From the NCBI RefSeq assembly GCF_905163445.1, contig NC_053184.1, positions 6,014,001-6,078,000 on the forward strand: a stretch of DNA of 64,000 bases. The letters run 5' to 3'. Both the position numbers and the translations under genes were made by a program. Source of the DNA: Pararge aegeria (Eukaryota; Arthropoda; Insecta; Lepidoptera; Nymphalidae). Position 1 is the first letter of the stretch, and every line of letters starts with the position of its first letter. Shown here piece by piece: positions 1 to 10,935 of the stretch. The notes below the pieces were generated by a model, which saw only the letters and a list, made by a program, of their open reading frames with translations, was not told the DNA's origin and did not search any database.

Positions 1-35
1 TCCAAAACGTCTTCGATACCATCGCAATAAGGCTT

Positions 36-180
36 AGTAACCATTTAACTGTTATCTTTTGTTTTCCTTATCCTCAGGTTGCCTGGAAGAGATCGCTACG
101 TAGCGATAAGGCCGCCTTTTGTATACAGCTTCTTTCTGTGTTTTATTTTTATTCTTCTTCTGTATTTTTTTTTCGTGTAC
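36..180 (+). repeat. L-A LINE 3' end fragment
   Basis: This matches the 3' UTR of the large LINE at 53.5-58.5 kb and the copies near 27.2, 40.9 and 60.6 kb. The shared core is GGTTGCCTGGAAGAGATCGC followed by GATAAGGCCGCC. Here the core holds a perfect 16-bp palindrome, ATCGCTACGTAGCGAT (92-107). It is a non-coding remnant with no ORF. Confidence 0.75.
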
Positions 181-877
181 TAGAGTCACTAATAACTTAA
201 CTTACTAAAAATGATTCTATATCTAGCCCTATCCAATCCTTTATAATATATTATGTGGATATCATAGTAGATATTAACTGACATCTTAAAGGAAAGTTTC
301 ATTCGATACGCGTTTTTCTACAATATATTTAGTTTAGTTTCTGTTCAACTTCCACACTTTTTGTCTGTCATTGATAGCTTTTATTCAGTTCCTCCCCGCT
401 ATCATTTTTATATATCGTGTGCCCGACAATAGGGGTCTATCGCTAGCGGTTTCTTGTTCACTGTCCCTATTCTAATAAGGTCTTACACTACCAGACTTTT
501 TTGCGGGTTATATTTCCTGTTCATTTTTACTTAAGCATTCTTAGTCAGTTTCAGACCTTTTCGAGCTCAAGTCATTTGTTTTTTTTTATTTTCTTGATTT
601 AGATTTTTTGTTTAATCTTAGTAATAAATAGTAAAATTACTAATATATAAAAGGATCAGCTTACTTTGGAGATTTCTCTTGTTCGATGTTTTATTGAACG
701 TAAGCTTATATAGAAAGTACAATTATAATATAAAGGATAACATAAGCGATAATAAAGCTTCTGTATGGATTATTTTTATACCTAGGTTGCACTTTAAATA
801 GTTTCAAAATTTATTCAAAACCCTATAAGGGAAACAGGGCTTCTTAAGGGTATCATTTAAGAACGCAATATTAATTG
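181..877. other. AT-rich DNA, nothing recognised
   Basis: I see no ORF of note, no SINE head and no inverted repeat here. It contains scattered T and TA runs. Confidence 0.5.
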
Positions 878-1022
878 GTGGCACGTCTTCGTCAAAAGTT
901 TTGGTAACTAGCTACGGCCAAAACCTCCCACCACACCAGAACAGAAATTTTAAATTGTCGTGGTTCGAACCCGTCAGTTCTCACTGATATAGTCACAGCG
1001 ATCACCAATACGACAGGGAGAT
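878..1022 (-). mobile_element. S3 SINE fragment
   Basis: Read on the minus strand it has a decayed tRNA-like head with a B-box-like GGTTCGAACC (plus-strand GTGGTTCGAACCCGTC), then the S3 body GGCCGTAGCTAG and the GACGTGCC motif. The 3' part containing the CCCGCTACC block is missing. Confidence 0.65.
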
Positions 1023-1461
1023 TTTCATAGCTGGTTTGCATTAAAATATTTTTATATATTTAATTACATACACAATTTTAAAAGCATCGAGCTGGTATGT
1101 TTTCCCATCGATATTATAATTTCAAGTATTGAGGGCATCAAATCACGTTCCCTGAAATTCTACCACAATTGCTAGTAATGTTAATTATTATTTTCAATTG
1201 CGGTCACAAGTTAATGAGTTTGCGGTTGGTAATATTTCTGAAACTAAATTAATTAAGCATATATAAAACCAGTGTACCGAGTTAAAAATCCAAAATCTGA
1301 CTAAAAATATTTTAACTCTTCAGAAAATAAGTTTACCGTAACGGGTGGTCTGGCAAATAATATCAAAGTAGCTAATAGAGTTTATTATTATTAAAATTAA
1401 TCAAGGACAGCAGGTGCGCCAATAGATGTTTTACATCATGAGTGACGCAAAGATGCCAGCC
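1023..1461. other. AT-rich DNA, nothing recognised
   Basis: No coding signal or repeat could be identified by eye. Confidence 0.45.
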
Positions 1462-1564
1462 AGTGTGTGTGTTTGTGTTTGTGTTTGTGAGTGGGTGTGT
1501 GTGTGTTTGTGTGTGTGTGTATGTGTATGTGTGTGTGTGTGTGTATGTGTGTGTGTGTGTATGT
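1462..1564. repeat. GT microsatellite
   Basis: About 100 bp of GT dinucleotides interrupted by GTTT, GTAT and GAGTGG variants. Apparent ORFs across it only read Val/Cys runs and are not genes. Confidence 0.97.
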
Positions 1565-1700
1565 TTGCGTGGCGGTTTATATATTTATCACAACTCCCTC
1601 AATATACATTTAAATTTAATGTGACAGGGTGTTAGAAAGTTTTTTAAATTAATATTTTTTATTTTTTTTATTTTGGGCTTTGAGGAAATATATATAAATA

Positions 1701-2290
1701 TATATGAATGAATGAATATACTTTTATTGCACATCAGAAAAATTACATAAATAAAGAAAAATACAGGCAACCAATGGCAAAGATAAAAAAATACAGAAAA
1801 TAGGTAGGTAGTGCATAAAATAATATTTAATTACTTAAAAAAAATATATATAGAACAATACTTGTAACTAAATACAAATAAATAAATAGGTAACTACCAA
1901 TATAAATATAATATAAAATATAAAAATGATATTTAATTAAAAATAAAATAATAAATTAAATATGAAACAAATAAATAACTATCCTCAAACATTAAAAATA
2001 AAAATGTAAAAAGAGAAGAAGGGAGCAGTGAACGTATCATCAGATGTTTGAGACAAAAAGTGATCTTTCACAAGTTTTTTAAAGATTTGGGATGGAATAT
2101 GTGAGATTTCTCAGTTAGCACTAAAATTTTCGCTACTTTTAGGAACTTAATTTGGAATTAGTACTCTCTTGGACATACGAAATTTTTGTAAAAGATATTT
2201 AAGCGCTGAAAATTGGATCTCTTTTATCATAGGTAGGATAAACTAGACTGGACTTATCTATTGTGTTTTCTATAACGTATTTTGGTAAAC
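1701..2290 (-). repeat. L-A-related LINE 3' end
   Basis: The plus strand starts with GAATGAATGAATATAC and TTTTATTGCACATC, the reverse of a LINE tail with a GTGCAATAAAA signal and a microsatellite tail. The GGTTGCC motif is present at about 1768, but the stem-loop block after it is deleted. Upstream on the minus strand (about 2040-2180) is a decayed stretch readable as the end of an RT ORF (SQIFKKLVKDHFLS). Confidence 0.6.
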
Positions 2291-2321
2291 ATAGCACGGT
2301 TTTACACCGATCTAACTGAAA

Positions 2322-2411
2322 AGAGGTGAATCAACAACAAGGGTTGTTATTAGAGGTGAATCAACAACAAGGGTTGTTATTAGAGGTGAATCAACAACAA
2401 AGGTTGTTATT
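2322..2411. repeat. 30-bp tandem repeat, three units
   Basis: Three head-to-tail units start AGAGGTGAATCAACAACAAG at 2322, 2352 and 2382. The third has one substitution (AAAGG for AAGGG). Each unit contains a small dyad, AACAAC-AAGG-GTTGTT, so the array could form three small hairpins. Confidence 0.95.
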
Positions 2412-2510
2412 TAATTCTTTTAATTAGTAGTTATCATTATGCCATTTAGAAGGAGAAAATTACGATCGGACCATTTGCACCGGAATCTTATCTTATACTG
2501 GATGTATAAA

Positions 2511-2698
2511 GCTGAAGAGTTTGTTTGTTTGTTTATATACTTGAACGCGAAAAATTATTTCAGTGTTTGATAGCCCATTTATCGAGAAATGCTATAGGCT
2601 ATTATTACTCTAAGACCAAAAGTAGCATAGCACCGATGAAGTAAATAGCGGGTTCCCTTTTGAAAGCTTCCGCTGCGTGCGCTGCGTTAACGGTATAA
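2511..2698 (+). repeat. Dispersed repeat H2, internal fragment
   Basis: Contains GATAGCCCATTTATCGAGAA, CACCGATGAAG and TTTGAAAGCTTCCGCTGCG. The same blocks occur inverted at 33530-33866. It resembles internal parts of lepidopteran Helitron or RTE-type elements; the class is uncertain. Confidence 0.6.
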
Positions 2699-3879
2699 AA
2701 TAAAATCATGTATAACAAAGTGGTTTCCCTTTAAAAGTTATAAAAAAACGACAGCCTATCTTTTAACTTTATCAAAGAGAATGTTGCGTGGGTTAAGGAT
2801 CTATGTACAAGTTGTAATCATAAAATGGCTATCTAACTGTTGTGTACTGACTACTGGTTGGTTTGTGAATGCAACTTAAATAAAAAAAAAAAAAAAAAAT
2901 TGTTTCTAAAATCATTAATCATTAATCTCTACCTTGTCACATAAACTCTGTGTGGTTTGAGATGAGGTGAGTGACCTAGTTGTCATAAATGGTTTTACTC
3001 TTAAGTTGACCAATAAAAAAAAAGGTTGACTTATAAGCGGACGAAGTCGGAAGAAACCGCTTGTTATATAAATATAAAGCAGATCATTTTAGACTAATTA
3101 GTAACCTGTATGGCTGCATACAAAGATATTTTAACTTATTGTTTTTCTCACAAGTTAACGTAGTTTGCCCAGTAGCATCAAGCATAAAACTTTTTTTTTA
3201 ATAAAGCTATGTTTAAGAGTCATACGCAATGGCGCGAGAGCGAATCGAGTCTAGACTTGCAAACCAGTTTTATATTTATAGCGTTGTTGTTGCCAGTTCT
3301 GTGGTAAGCCGTGTTTCTTTGGAGGCATTGAACTGTAATAGAATCTTCCTCGACAGGATGCTTTTTTAAAACTTCTAAAGTTTAAAGGGTTCTAGCAGTT
3401 GCAAAATAGTGGTAAGTTAAAGTATGTGGTTTTTAAACTCAAGTGCCATATTCTTAAACTATAGAACATTAAACCCGCTAAGCAGCAATAAGGCGAATAA
3501 AATAAAACTCATTAACTAGGTCTATCACAGGCACTTATGAAGCTGTCATGTCACACATATTTCATTGTCAGTTTATAAAGATAACTTAAAACTCAAGAAA
3601 AACTTGTCACCTAATAAGCTTAAGCTAGATAAGAGAAATCTATTTTTTTGGAAATTTGATTATTGCTCCTATAATAACAAACATCAAAACAATAAAGTTC
3701 AGAAAGTTATTTTATATTCCTGCCCATTGGGGAATAATTCCACGCATGGCTTCTGACATAATTTCTGGAAATTATGTTACAAAGCTTTGTGCAATTCACA
3801 AGTTTTAAAATGTAAAGCTATTCAATAAATTAAACTAATGTTCAGCAACGCAGAAACGTTACGGACTTTGATGTATAGG
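2699..3879. other. Mostly unassigned, with a short Helitron-like end
   Basis: A run of 18 A lies near 2882. At 3028-3075, AAGCGGACGAAGTCGGAAG and ACCGCTTGT resemble a decayed Helitron or LINE 3' end of the GACGAAGTCGYGGGC type. The rest shows no coding signal. Confidence 0.4.
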
Positions 3880-4366
3880 CAATCACACAATCCAATTAAA
3901 ATGAAAATAAACCAATATAACAGGACGACCAAACTATTTATAAACACATTCGAATTTGTGAGGCTTAAACCGAAAGAGTCCTTATACAACAACATAAAGT
4001 CACACATAAATTTCCCAAATTGTACACGAATGCTGCGGACATAATTTGTATCATAATATTATGTTAGAGATTTTTAGATCCTTCAATTTATACGTTCCTA
4101 GTACCTAGGTATAGGTGCTACACACACTTGCTAATTCATTGGACATATTAAATATCGTGCGTTAATGATTGGTACATATCTACATTATAACATTATTAAG
4201 GGATTATAAAAGATTTGAGATAATGCAGACATATTGACTGGCGAATATACGGTGGTAGCTAATCAAACAATCCGATTAATATGATTAATTTAAATGGATT
4301 TAATAAATTTAAAGTTATTGCAGATGCATTAGCGCACGTACTATAGTCAATCACACAATCCAATTA
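3880..4366. repeat. Diverged local direct repeat
   Basis: An identical 19-mer, CAATCACACAATCCAATTA, occurs at 3880-3898 and 4348-4366. Related sequence follows each copy (AATGAAAATAAACC versus GGTGAAAGCAAAC). A weaker third match lies at about 4260. This suggests an old duplication with a period of about 468 bp. Confidence 0.5.
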
Positions 4367-4716
4367 TGGTGAAAGCAAACAGAGCAACAGCACAGGCCGT
4401 ACGTTCTGAACAAATATGAATGTATGTAACTACCGCCTGATTCAATGCACGGACGGATAATTCAGTTGATGCAACGCGGTGTTGTGTCGTACTTTATCCC
4501 TTGTGTGGAAGAAAATACATTTGTGCATGATACACAGCAAGCGGAGTAGTATTTGGAGAATCACTGAATGTTTTCTTGTTAAGGTAGACCACATTAATTG
4601 ATATAGCAATATGGCAAATTTTCGGCATTTCATTCTGATATAACAGATCAATAGTGTGTTTGCTTGATTGTTTTTTGTTTGTCCATACTTCAAGCCCTTA
4701 AAGCTAAGCAATCAAT
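4367..4716. other. No recognised feature
   Basis: An 89-codon open frame on the minus strand (4442-4711) has no recognisable motif and no coding-like context. I leave it out as a gene. Confidence 0.4.
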
Positions 4717-5000
4717 CTACTTGATTTTTGGAATAGACTTAGTTGAAACAAAGGCTACTTTTGGTCCATATCCAGTTGCTTTGAGCAACTTTCCAGTTGT
4801 GTTCTTCACTCGAGGTACTTTACTAATGTCCATCGGTCCACTCCGCTCCACTGCTACTTTAAGCTTGCCTTGAGAACTACTTCAATTGCTTTGGTGTATT
4901 GGCTAATAACTTCATTCCAGCCTTTATTCTTTAAAGGAATTCCAAACTGAGCAGTTGCTTCGTATGGATCAAGCTAACGCTGGAGTAATTTTGCATACAT
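4717..5000 (-). pseudogene. Unidentified decayed coding fragment
   Basis: On the minus strand, codons from about 5000 read MYAKLLQR, a TAG stop (4974-4976), then LDPYEATAQFGIPLKNKG and on to about 4860. There the frame shifts and continues LKVAVERSGPMDISKVPR through to a TAG at 4717-4719. The balanced residue use across about 90 codons, with one stop and one shift, looks like a decayed real protein rather than chance. I do not recognise the family. It could be a retropseudogene, a transposon gene or an old viral insert. Confidence 0.45.
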
Positions 5001-5202
5001 TGAAATTTAATTTCAAACGAATATAAAACAAAACCTCATAAACTAGGATTTATAGCTTGTGCCAGTGGTAAAGGAAACTAAGGAAGACAATGAAGAACAA
5101 AAACAGTTTCAATACAAAGTGTTTATGGCGTAGGAAAAGCTTAAATAAAATCAACAATGATAAAACAAGTCACAAAAAAGAAAGTGATTAAGCAATATTC
5201 TC

Positions 5203-5970
5203 GTGGCCGCGGTCTGCAAAAGATCTTTTCGTAATAAAAAGGTTCACAGTAAGCCACAAAGAAATAGATTCAAGTATTTCGTTTCGTACAGTGGAAACTC
5301 TTTTATTATTAACGGAGGCGCCATGGGAAATAGAGCACTGAGTGTATTCTCCGGATCCTCCTACATTCTTGAACTTGACCTATATGATGGAAAAAAGGTT
5401 AATTGAAAATCAATATTTCTCGAGACTTACAGAGTTCTCTTATTTCGTAAAGTCAAGAAAAGTTATACAAAAGTAGATACCAACTGTACTAAACTGGCTT
5501 CTATGATGGATTGGAAGAAACTTGGGGATTATTTAAGGTCGTTGTTTGGAAAAAATCCAACACTTGGACACAATTAGTCCCGCTGAAAAAATTCTATTGC
5601 CGATTTAAACACACGGATTCCTGCAACTTGTTTAATATAATAGGGAGTCTACGTTTATAAAGCCCCTATTTTATTAATATCTAAAAGAGTCAAGTCTTCT
5701 CTTCAGGAACTTGGAACTCAAACATTCCTCAGTTCTCAGGACTATACGTGTTGACTGGTTGTGATGTCTTAAATTCTTGGCTGCAAAACAGAAGTGGCTA
5801 TGCTTCTGTTTCGATTATACTTACACTAAGAGTTCTCCTTAAAACCATCCACCTTTCTGATATGATCGCTTCACTAGGCGGTGTTGTTATTCAAGATACT
5901 AAAATAAGTATTAAAGCTTTTGCAGAAAAAGTTTTGAGAGAACTACGGAGAAAGTGTTCACGTATTTAAA
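5203..5970 (+). pseudogene. Possible decayed coding region, unidentified
   Basis: Frame 1 is open at 5203-5406, and after one TGA it is open again to about 5577 (includes MMDWKKLGDYLRSLFGKN). A different frame is open at 5748-5969 (ends KAFAEKVLRELRRKCSRI). Several stops separate the parts and no known motif is visible. The composition is more protein-like than its surroundings, but this may be chance. Confidence 0.25.
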
Positions 5971-6477
5971 ATATAGCAGGATTGTAATATAAGTACGTAG
6001 GCTTTTAACGTTATTTTAAGCATAAATAAATCTAAAATTAATAATTAAATTATAAATTGTCTCATAGCATTAAAGTATACCTTTATCAGCCGGAGAATAT
6101 TTTATGCAAATAGGCGCATGATTCAACTTATATTTCATATAGATACGAAGGGATACGCAGATTTTTGCGAGCTCATTTTGGATTATATTGGGGAAGGAAA
6201 ACGAGATACGTCATGAACTTAAATTAGTTAAGTAAATTGAATTGCGTTATGATCATAATCAGGGGGTTCCCACCGTTGGCTTGAGTATAACCTACTAGTT
6301 AAAAATTAATTAAAATTGACAACAATTCCAAACCATAGGAAACCATAGCCATGTGGCCAATAAATGCAACTAAAAAGCAAGAATTTTCTTTCACGCTTTT
6401 TAGTGGCTAGATTTGTTATTATATAAGTTTTAATAGACAAATGTCAACTATTCATAACCCTTTTCAAAATATTTCTA
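5971..6477. other. No recognised feature
   Basis: AT-rich sequence without repeats or coding signal that I can identify. Confidence 0.4.
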
Positions 6478-6830
6478 TTCCCGATCCTGCGGTATGAACG
6501 GTTGAGGAGTTCTCCCGACACCACACCATCAGCTCGACGAGCTTGACGGTTGTGATGAGCATAAATTGCTCACCGACCATAAACCATCACCGAATCGAAA
6601 CCCGTGCATTACTTATTATTGTGTAGTTCCGGTGGCTATTCGTGGTTCATCATCAGTTTCACTTGAAACTTATACTCAAATCGCTATAGCTGTAAATTTC
6701 AATCGATTTCTCTAGGACTCTCCAACAGATCTTGACTTGGTGAAAATGGGACCACATGGGAAGTACCTTTCTTCAAACAAAAAAAGAATGTTCTAAATCG
6801 GTAAGCAAATAACAGGGTTCTTATGAGGTA
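6478..6830 (+). repeat. Dispersed repeat family B, long copy
   Basis: Contains GGTTGAGGAGTTCTCCCG, GATGAGCATAAATTGCTCAC, TCGATTTCTCTAGGACTCTC and AAAAAAAGAATGTTC. A shorter inverted copy lies at 36355-36560. It is a familiar type in lepidopteran genomes, probably part of a LINE or Helitron. No ORF is intact. Confidence 0.6.
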
Positions 6831-7189
6831 GCAAAAATAAAAAAATACAACTTAATTGCTATCCTTCTCCTTTTTTGTAAGTAGTTTTAAAATCAGCTTT
6901 CAAGCTTAGTAAGTATAAAGCAATAGCCTATGTTATACGGTGTAGCTACTTTAATTTTGGTATCCGCATACGGATAAATTATGTGGTAAACGGCAAAATT
7001 TATTGGGAGACACTGTAAACATTTGAGCTCGTGAAATAGGCCTGGGTCTGATTTCCTATGGTCAAACAAAATAAGCCAGTTTCCTCGAAGCCGAGGGTAT
7101 GGGTTCGTTAAAATTAAGTCGGACAGATATGTGACTCGGTGACAAGGGTCGGGGCTATGGGTTTTGTGTTTTCGCGGTCTCAGTGTATA
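6831..7189. other. Unassigned; a 117-codon open frame on the minus strand
   Basis: The minus-strand frame at 6893-7246 is open but has no recognisable domain, and its 5' end overlaps an S2 SINE. I regard it as chance. Confidence 0.35.
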
Positions 7190-7440
7190 CTGCGCATTTA
7201 GAAATAGTAGCCTTGTGGTTATGACTTCGAACCAAGGGGGAACCAAGTTCGATACTCTCCGCGCTCCTCCACCTCTAACTTATCGTTTTTAATTTTAGCA
7301 ACTAAATATCACTTGCTTTAACGTAATAAGTATTTTTTAGCTTAATATAATTTGATCTGCTCACATGTGAGCAAATCTGGATTCCTGAGAGTTTTCTATA
7401 ATGTTCTCAAAAGCGTATGTAGTGTACCAAAGGCAAACAT
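7190..7440 (+). mobile_element. S2 SINE, diverged
   Basis: The head reads TAGCCTTGTGGTTATGACTT with a B-box-like AAGTTCGATACTC. Then come the S2 blocks CACCTCTAACTTATCG, AATATCACTTGCTTTAACG and GAGAGTTTTCTATAATGTTC. The order matches the clearer copy at 18312. Confidence 0.65.
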
Positions 7441-7484
7441 GAAACACAAGAACGCAGCCGATTTATTCACCGATGAACCGATTT

Positions 7485-7528
7485 CGATATTGTTCTTTTT
7501 TTGACTAATAAAAAAAAGAACAATATCG
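7485..7528. repeat. Hairpin, 18-bp perfect arms
   Basis: CGATATTGTTCTTTTTTT (7485-7502) is repeated inverted at 7511-7528 around an 8-nt loop. Imperfect pairing extends outward (GATGAACC against AGTTCATC), so the dyad may span about 7471-7543. Confidence 0.9.
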
Positions 7529-7699
7529 AGATAGTTCATCCGTTCTAGAGCTACGATGTATCAGACGCAGACTGACACACTCGCATACACACACAAACAC
7601 GTCAAACTTATTAAACCCCGTTGTTTTTGCATCGTTTTAAAAAATACTATACAATATCTATTACTAAGAACCTCGTTACTTGTTGTCTAACAAGCTATT

Positions 7700-7945
7700 G
7701 ATCATCATCATCATCACCATCATCCTCATCCTCATACAGGGAAGTACCACTATCATACTTATTTCTGCCGCCAAACAGCATTGCTATATTTCCGTTTGGC
7801 TTACACATAAGTATTCTAAAAGTTTATGGTCATAGGGTGGCACTATGTAAGATAGGTTCAGGGCATTGCCTGCCCTGAAAAATGATGCCCTATTTATAGG
7901 CGATGGATTTCCTTACCATCGGATGACCATCTGTTTGGTCTGTCA
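7700..7945 (+). repeat. CAT-rich tract plus dispersed repeat M
   Basis: 7700-7735 is an imperfect CAT repeat. After it come blocks shared with the copies at 48055, 42380 and 61495: CTTATTTCTGCCGCCAAA, CAGGGCATTGCCTGCCCTG and TTTATAGGCGATGG, ending near TTACCATCGGATGACC. It is a non-coding dispersed element of unknown class. Confidence 0.55.
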
Positions 7946-8614
7946 ATTATTGAAATTGAAATGTTAACTTAAAATATGATATTTTATCTGTTAAGGGATG
8001 CATATTACATGGTTTTGGTTGAAAATTTTTCTTAAAATTGTAAAACGTAAGAGGATTATTTCGCTAATTTCACAGAGAGCCGTTCGTACATCTACGTACC
8101 TCCTTTGTAGCTTTACCACAAAGGAAGCCAGGACGGTCTATTTGTGAAGAGACGTGCTTCAAAGAAATTCAAATGAACCGTTCACCGATAATCGCTGGTT
8201 TATGAAACTGCGCTTTGCCTAAGGGTATCCACAAACTACAAACATTTGATCCACGGAGTTATGTCTACTGTGCCATAATCTCGGCAAATACTGCGCGAAT
8301 GTCTAACATCCGGATCTGTTGTTTCTCTTTATTTGACTTTGGAATTTTGTCATAGGTAATAATGACAAAGTACACAAATAAAATAAAAATTAAATAGTTC
8401 AAACAGACTAAAAAAACACGCTTGGTATAAAAAACTAAACTAATTTCTTTCTTTTAGTTTATTCACAATAGCGATTTTTTTTAGTTTTTCTTGATCTATT
8501 ATTTTTATTAGAGCAAAATTAATCGGTAACCCATCCACCATTAAAGAGATAAAATATTTTTTTTTTATTCAGTGTGCCCGTCTCTCGAAATGCAAGTTCT
8601 AATTATTATTTAAA

Positions 8615-8945
8615 ACAGGCCATTAAAAGTAATAGCTAACGCCCTCTACCATCTAGTAGCTTAATGTTTTCTGTGGAATTTGTTAGGTACGCGAACGCCA
8701 TAGGTTTTTTACATTTGGGTCTAGATGGCGCTGTAGTAATTAGTAAAAAATCTTATTTTTTATAGTGAAAAGTGGAATAATCTTTTCAGATTAGTGTATT
8801 GTCATCGGTCCTCGATATGTCTACAAAGTTTGAAAGAAATCTGACCGTTTAAAGTGGGTCAAAATCGCGCCCAAAGAAGTCCGTTACAAACAAACATACA
8901 AGTGAAGCTAATATAAAGCGTGTAAAAACGCGTTTAATTAAAGCT
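8615..8945 (+). repeat. Dispersed repeat with TAGATGGCGCTGTA core
   Basis: Contains CTAGATGGCGCTGTAGTAAT, CGATATGTCTACAAAGTTTG, GAAATCTGACCGTTTAAAG and ACAAACATACAAGTGAAGC. This block order is one I associate with a common lepidopteran retroelement tail. The class cannot be set by eye. Confidence 0.5.
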
Positions 8946-8974
8946 TTTTCAAGATGTCCCGATGAGCGCTGTGG

Positions 8975-9187
8975 TTTTTAAATTGTAGGTCCTGTTCGAT
9001 ACCCGGCAGGGCAATTTGGGAATTTATTATTTCCGAATTTTATCTGGTCATTTAGTCATTTAGCGTTACGGTACGATGTCGTGTAGAAACCGATTAGAGG
9101 TTTGCCCGCTACCATCTTAGACCGCATTATCACTTACCACTAGGTGTGATGGCAGTCAGGGGCCTTCTATTAGGGGACTAAAAAAGT
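8975..9187 (+). mobile_element. S3 SINE, internally shortened
   Basis: A B-box-like TGTTCGATACCCGGCAGGGC is followed by the S3 body (TTAGCGTTACGGTACGATGTC), then GCCCGCTACCATCTTAGACC, CACCACTAGGTG-like sequence, and an A-rich end at about 9180. The middle section GGTTTAATAAAACTGCC seen in S3 copies is absent. Confidence 0.75.
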
Positions 9188-9262
9188 ATGTCTGTTGGTA
9201 GTGAGTCTACCACCGGTTCGAACCTCAGCAGTTGCCCTTTTCCAACATCATTATATCTTAAT
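9188..9262 (-). repeat. L-B LINE 3' end fragment
   Basis: Shares GAGTCTACCACCGGTTCGAA and AGCAGTTGCCCTTTTCC with the longer L-B copy at 17726-18140, in the same orientation. Confidence 0.6.
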
Positions 9263-10285
9263 TAGCGGGGTTTAACAAAATTTGGTGAGCGACCTCGCCT
9301 CATTTTTCAGTAAGATGGTTAATAAATTACTGCTCATACCCACACTGAAATTATGCTTAATAAATGCAAGGCCGCTGCAAATCGTTCCGTGCGCACTCAA
9401 CTAACATGATTATGAAAAACATCATCCAAGTGATTGTCACCGTAATCTGTGTCGATCTTCGCATCACGCACTTCGCATCCGTGAATTGTTAAGATACTCT
9501 GGAAATATTGATTGACCTTTACTTCATTATTCGCAGAGTATCACTATAATACACTATATTAATATCATGTATTTTATAATGTTTAATGTCATCTTTCTTT
9601 TATCCATAAATTATGTAGTTTTATCAAGTTAGTCTAAGTGGCCCTGCCGTAACAACATGATGTAAAATAAATAAATAAACATAAAAATATATAAAATTTG
9701 TGCGTAAGAAGCATACGATATCGAGTGGCAGCTGCGAGGTGCGGCGGCGCGGCGGTATCAATTCCATCCATTGTGGTAATTTCATGCAAAAGAAAAATAC
9801 ATTCAAAAACTTACTTGATTTGGTCAGCTGATAATAGATTTCTAAATGCAGAAATTAATTTAAAAAAAAGTTAGACACCAATTATTTTGATTATTGCTCA
9901 GGCTTAAGGTAGGTAGGGTAGAAATAGAATACATTAAAAGGACAATGTTCGATGATAAATAAATAATTGTGTATTTATTGTCAATTTTTTTTTATGAATT
10001 TGAATGTATTTGGTTTATAGTTTAGTTTTCTTTATTCAAATTCCTAAGAGATGACTTGATCACGTCATCTTTCAGGAGTCTGACTCTTTTATTCCTTTTT
10101 GTATCTGCTTCGCTGAGTGGAAACTATAATCCATAAGCTTGAGTGCCCTGCTCTAGTCAAGTAATTGGCGAGGCAAAGCGTGCGATGCTCATCTCAATCA
10201 CGTGTTCATACACGCAGGCGCAGCTTAGCATAAAATTATCGCTCGCAATCTTGACCAAATTTTGTACGAAAGCACAAAATACATT
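9263..10285. other. No recognised feature
   Basis: Mainly AT-rich DNA. I found no SINE head, TIR pair or coding signal. Confidence 0.4.
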
Positions 10286-10307
10286 AAAAAAAAAAAAAAA
10301 AAAAAAA
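10286..10307. repeat. Poly(A) run, 22 bp
   Basis: An uninterrupted run of 22 A. It could be the tail of a retroposed copy, but no element could be placed upstream. Confidence 0.95.
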
Positions 10308-10353
10308 TTATTTTTGAACTACCAAAGCGAGGATTTCAGTTAATTTGAGTTAA

Positions 10354-10415
10354 TTTCATGACAGACAGATAGACGGAACGCAATTATGCGTTCCGTCTAT
10401 CTGTCCGTCATGAAA
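10354..10415. repeat. Hairpin, 29-bp arms, 4-nt loop
   Basis: The left arm (10354-10382) starts TTTCATGACAGACAGATAGA and the right arm (10387-10415) is its reverse complement with a single mismatch. The loop is ATTA. It is the longest clean stem-loop I see in the window. Confidence 0.95.
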
Positions 10416-10935
10416 CATAGTTACAAACACCATGTAATTCTGTGGCCCGAAACAAAAAATGAAATAAAAATTAATGGTATACTGGCTCGCAAATGCTTGT
10501 GTGTGTTTGATTTTTAATACAACGTATTCAAATTAATTGTACTCAGACATTAAATAGTTCCAATATACTCCGATTGGGAACGTATATATTATATAGGAAC
10601 TTGGAATAGTAGCGCTTAGATGATGCACTCTCTCTAACTGCTCTGTGTATATGCAGTTTACCCTGGAGGACGCATTTCACTCACGGCTAAACCAAACATT
10701 TTGCTTAGAACTGATAATACGACTTCAACTAGTTAAACAATAGACGTGTGAGCTCGCCTAATGGTTGACATTTAATCGATTTCTTAGTTGGCTGGGCAAT
10801 AAATGGGCCGTCGGTTTACGGATACCCGAATAACAAGTTTTTATAACTATAAAATTAAAGACCAGCTATCGACAGATCAAGTCTTTGGTTTGTGGGGGAC
10901 TTTAAAAAAAAGTAAACGTGTGTATACGAATACTA

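Noticed and set aside
1426..1635. Cys/Val-rich open frames as a small secreted protein
   Set aside because: They are translations of the GT microsatellite.
2322..2411. CRISPR-like array
   Set aside because: Units are directly adjacent with no spacers, in eukaryotic-type DNA; it is a minisatellite.
10354..10415. MicroRNA gene
   Set aside because: Arms are almost perfectly paired with a 4-nt loop, unlike typical precursors with bulges and larger loops; there is no supporting evidence in sequence alone.
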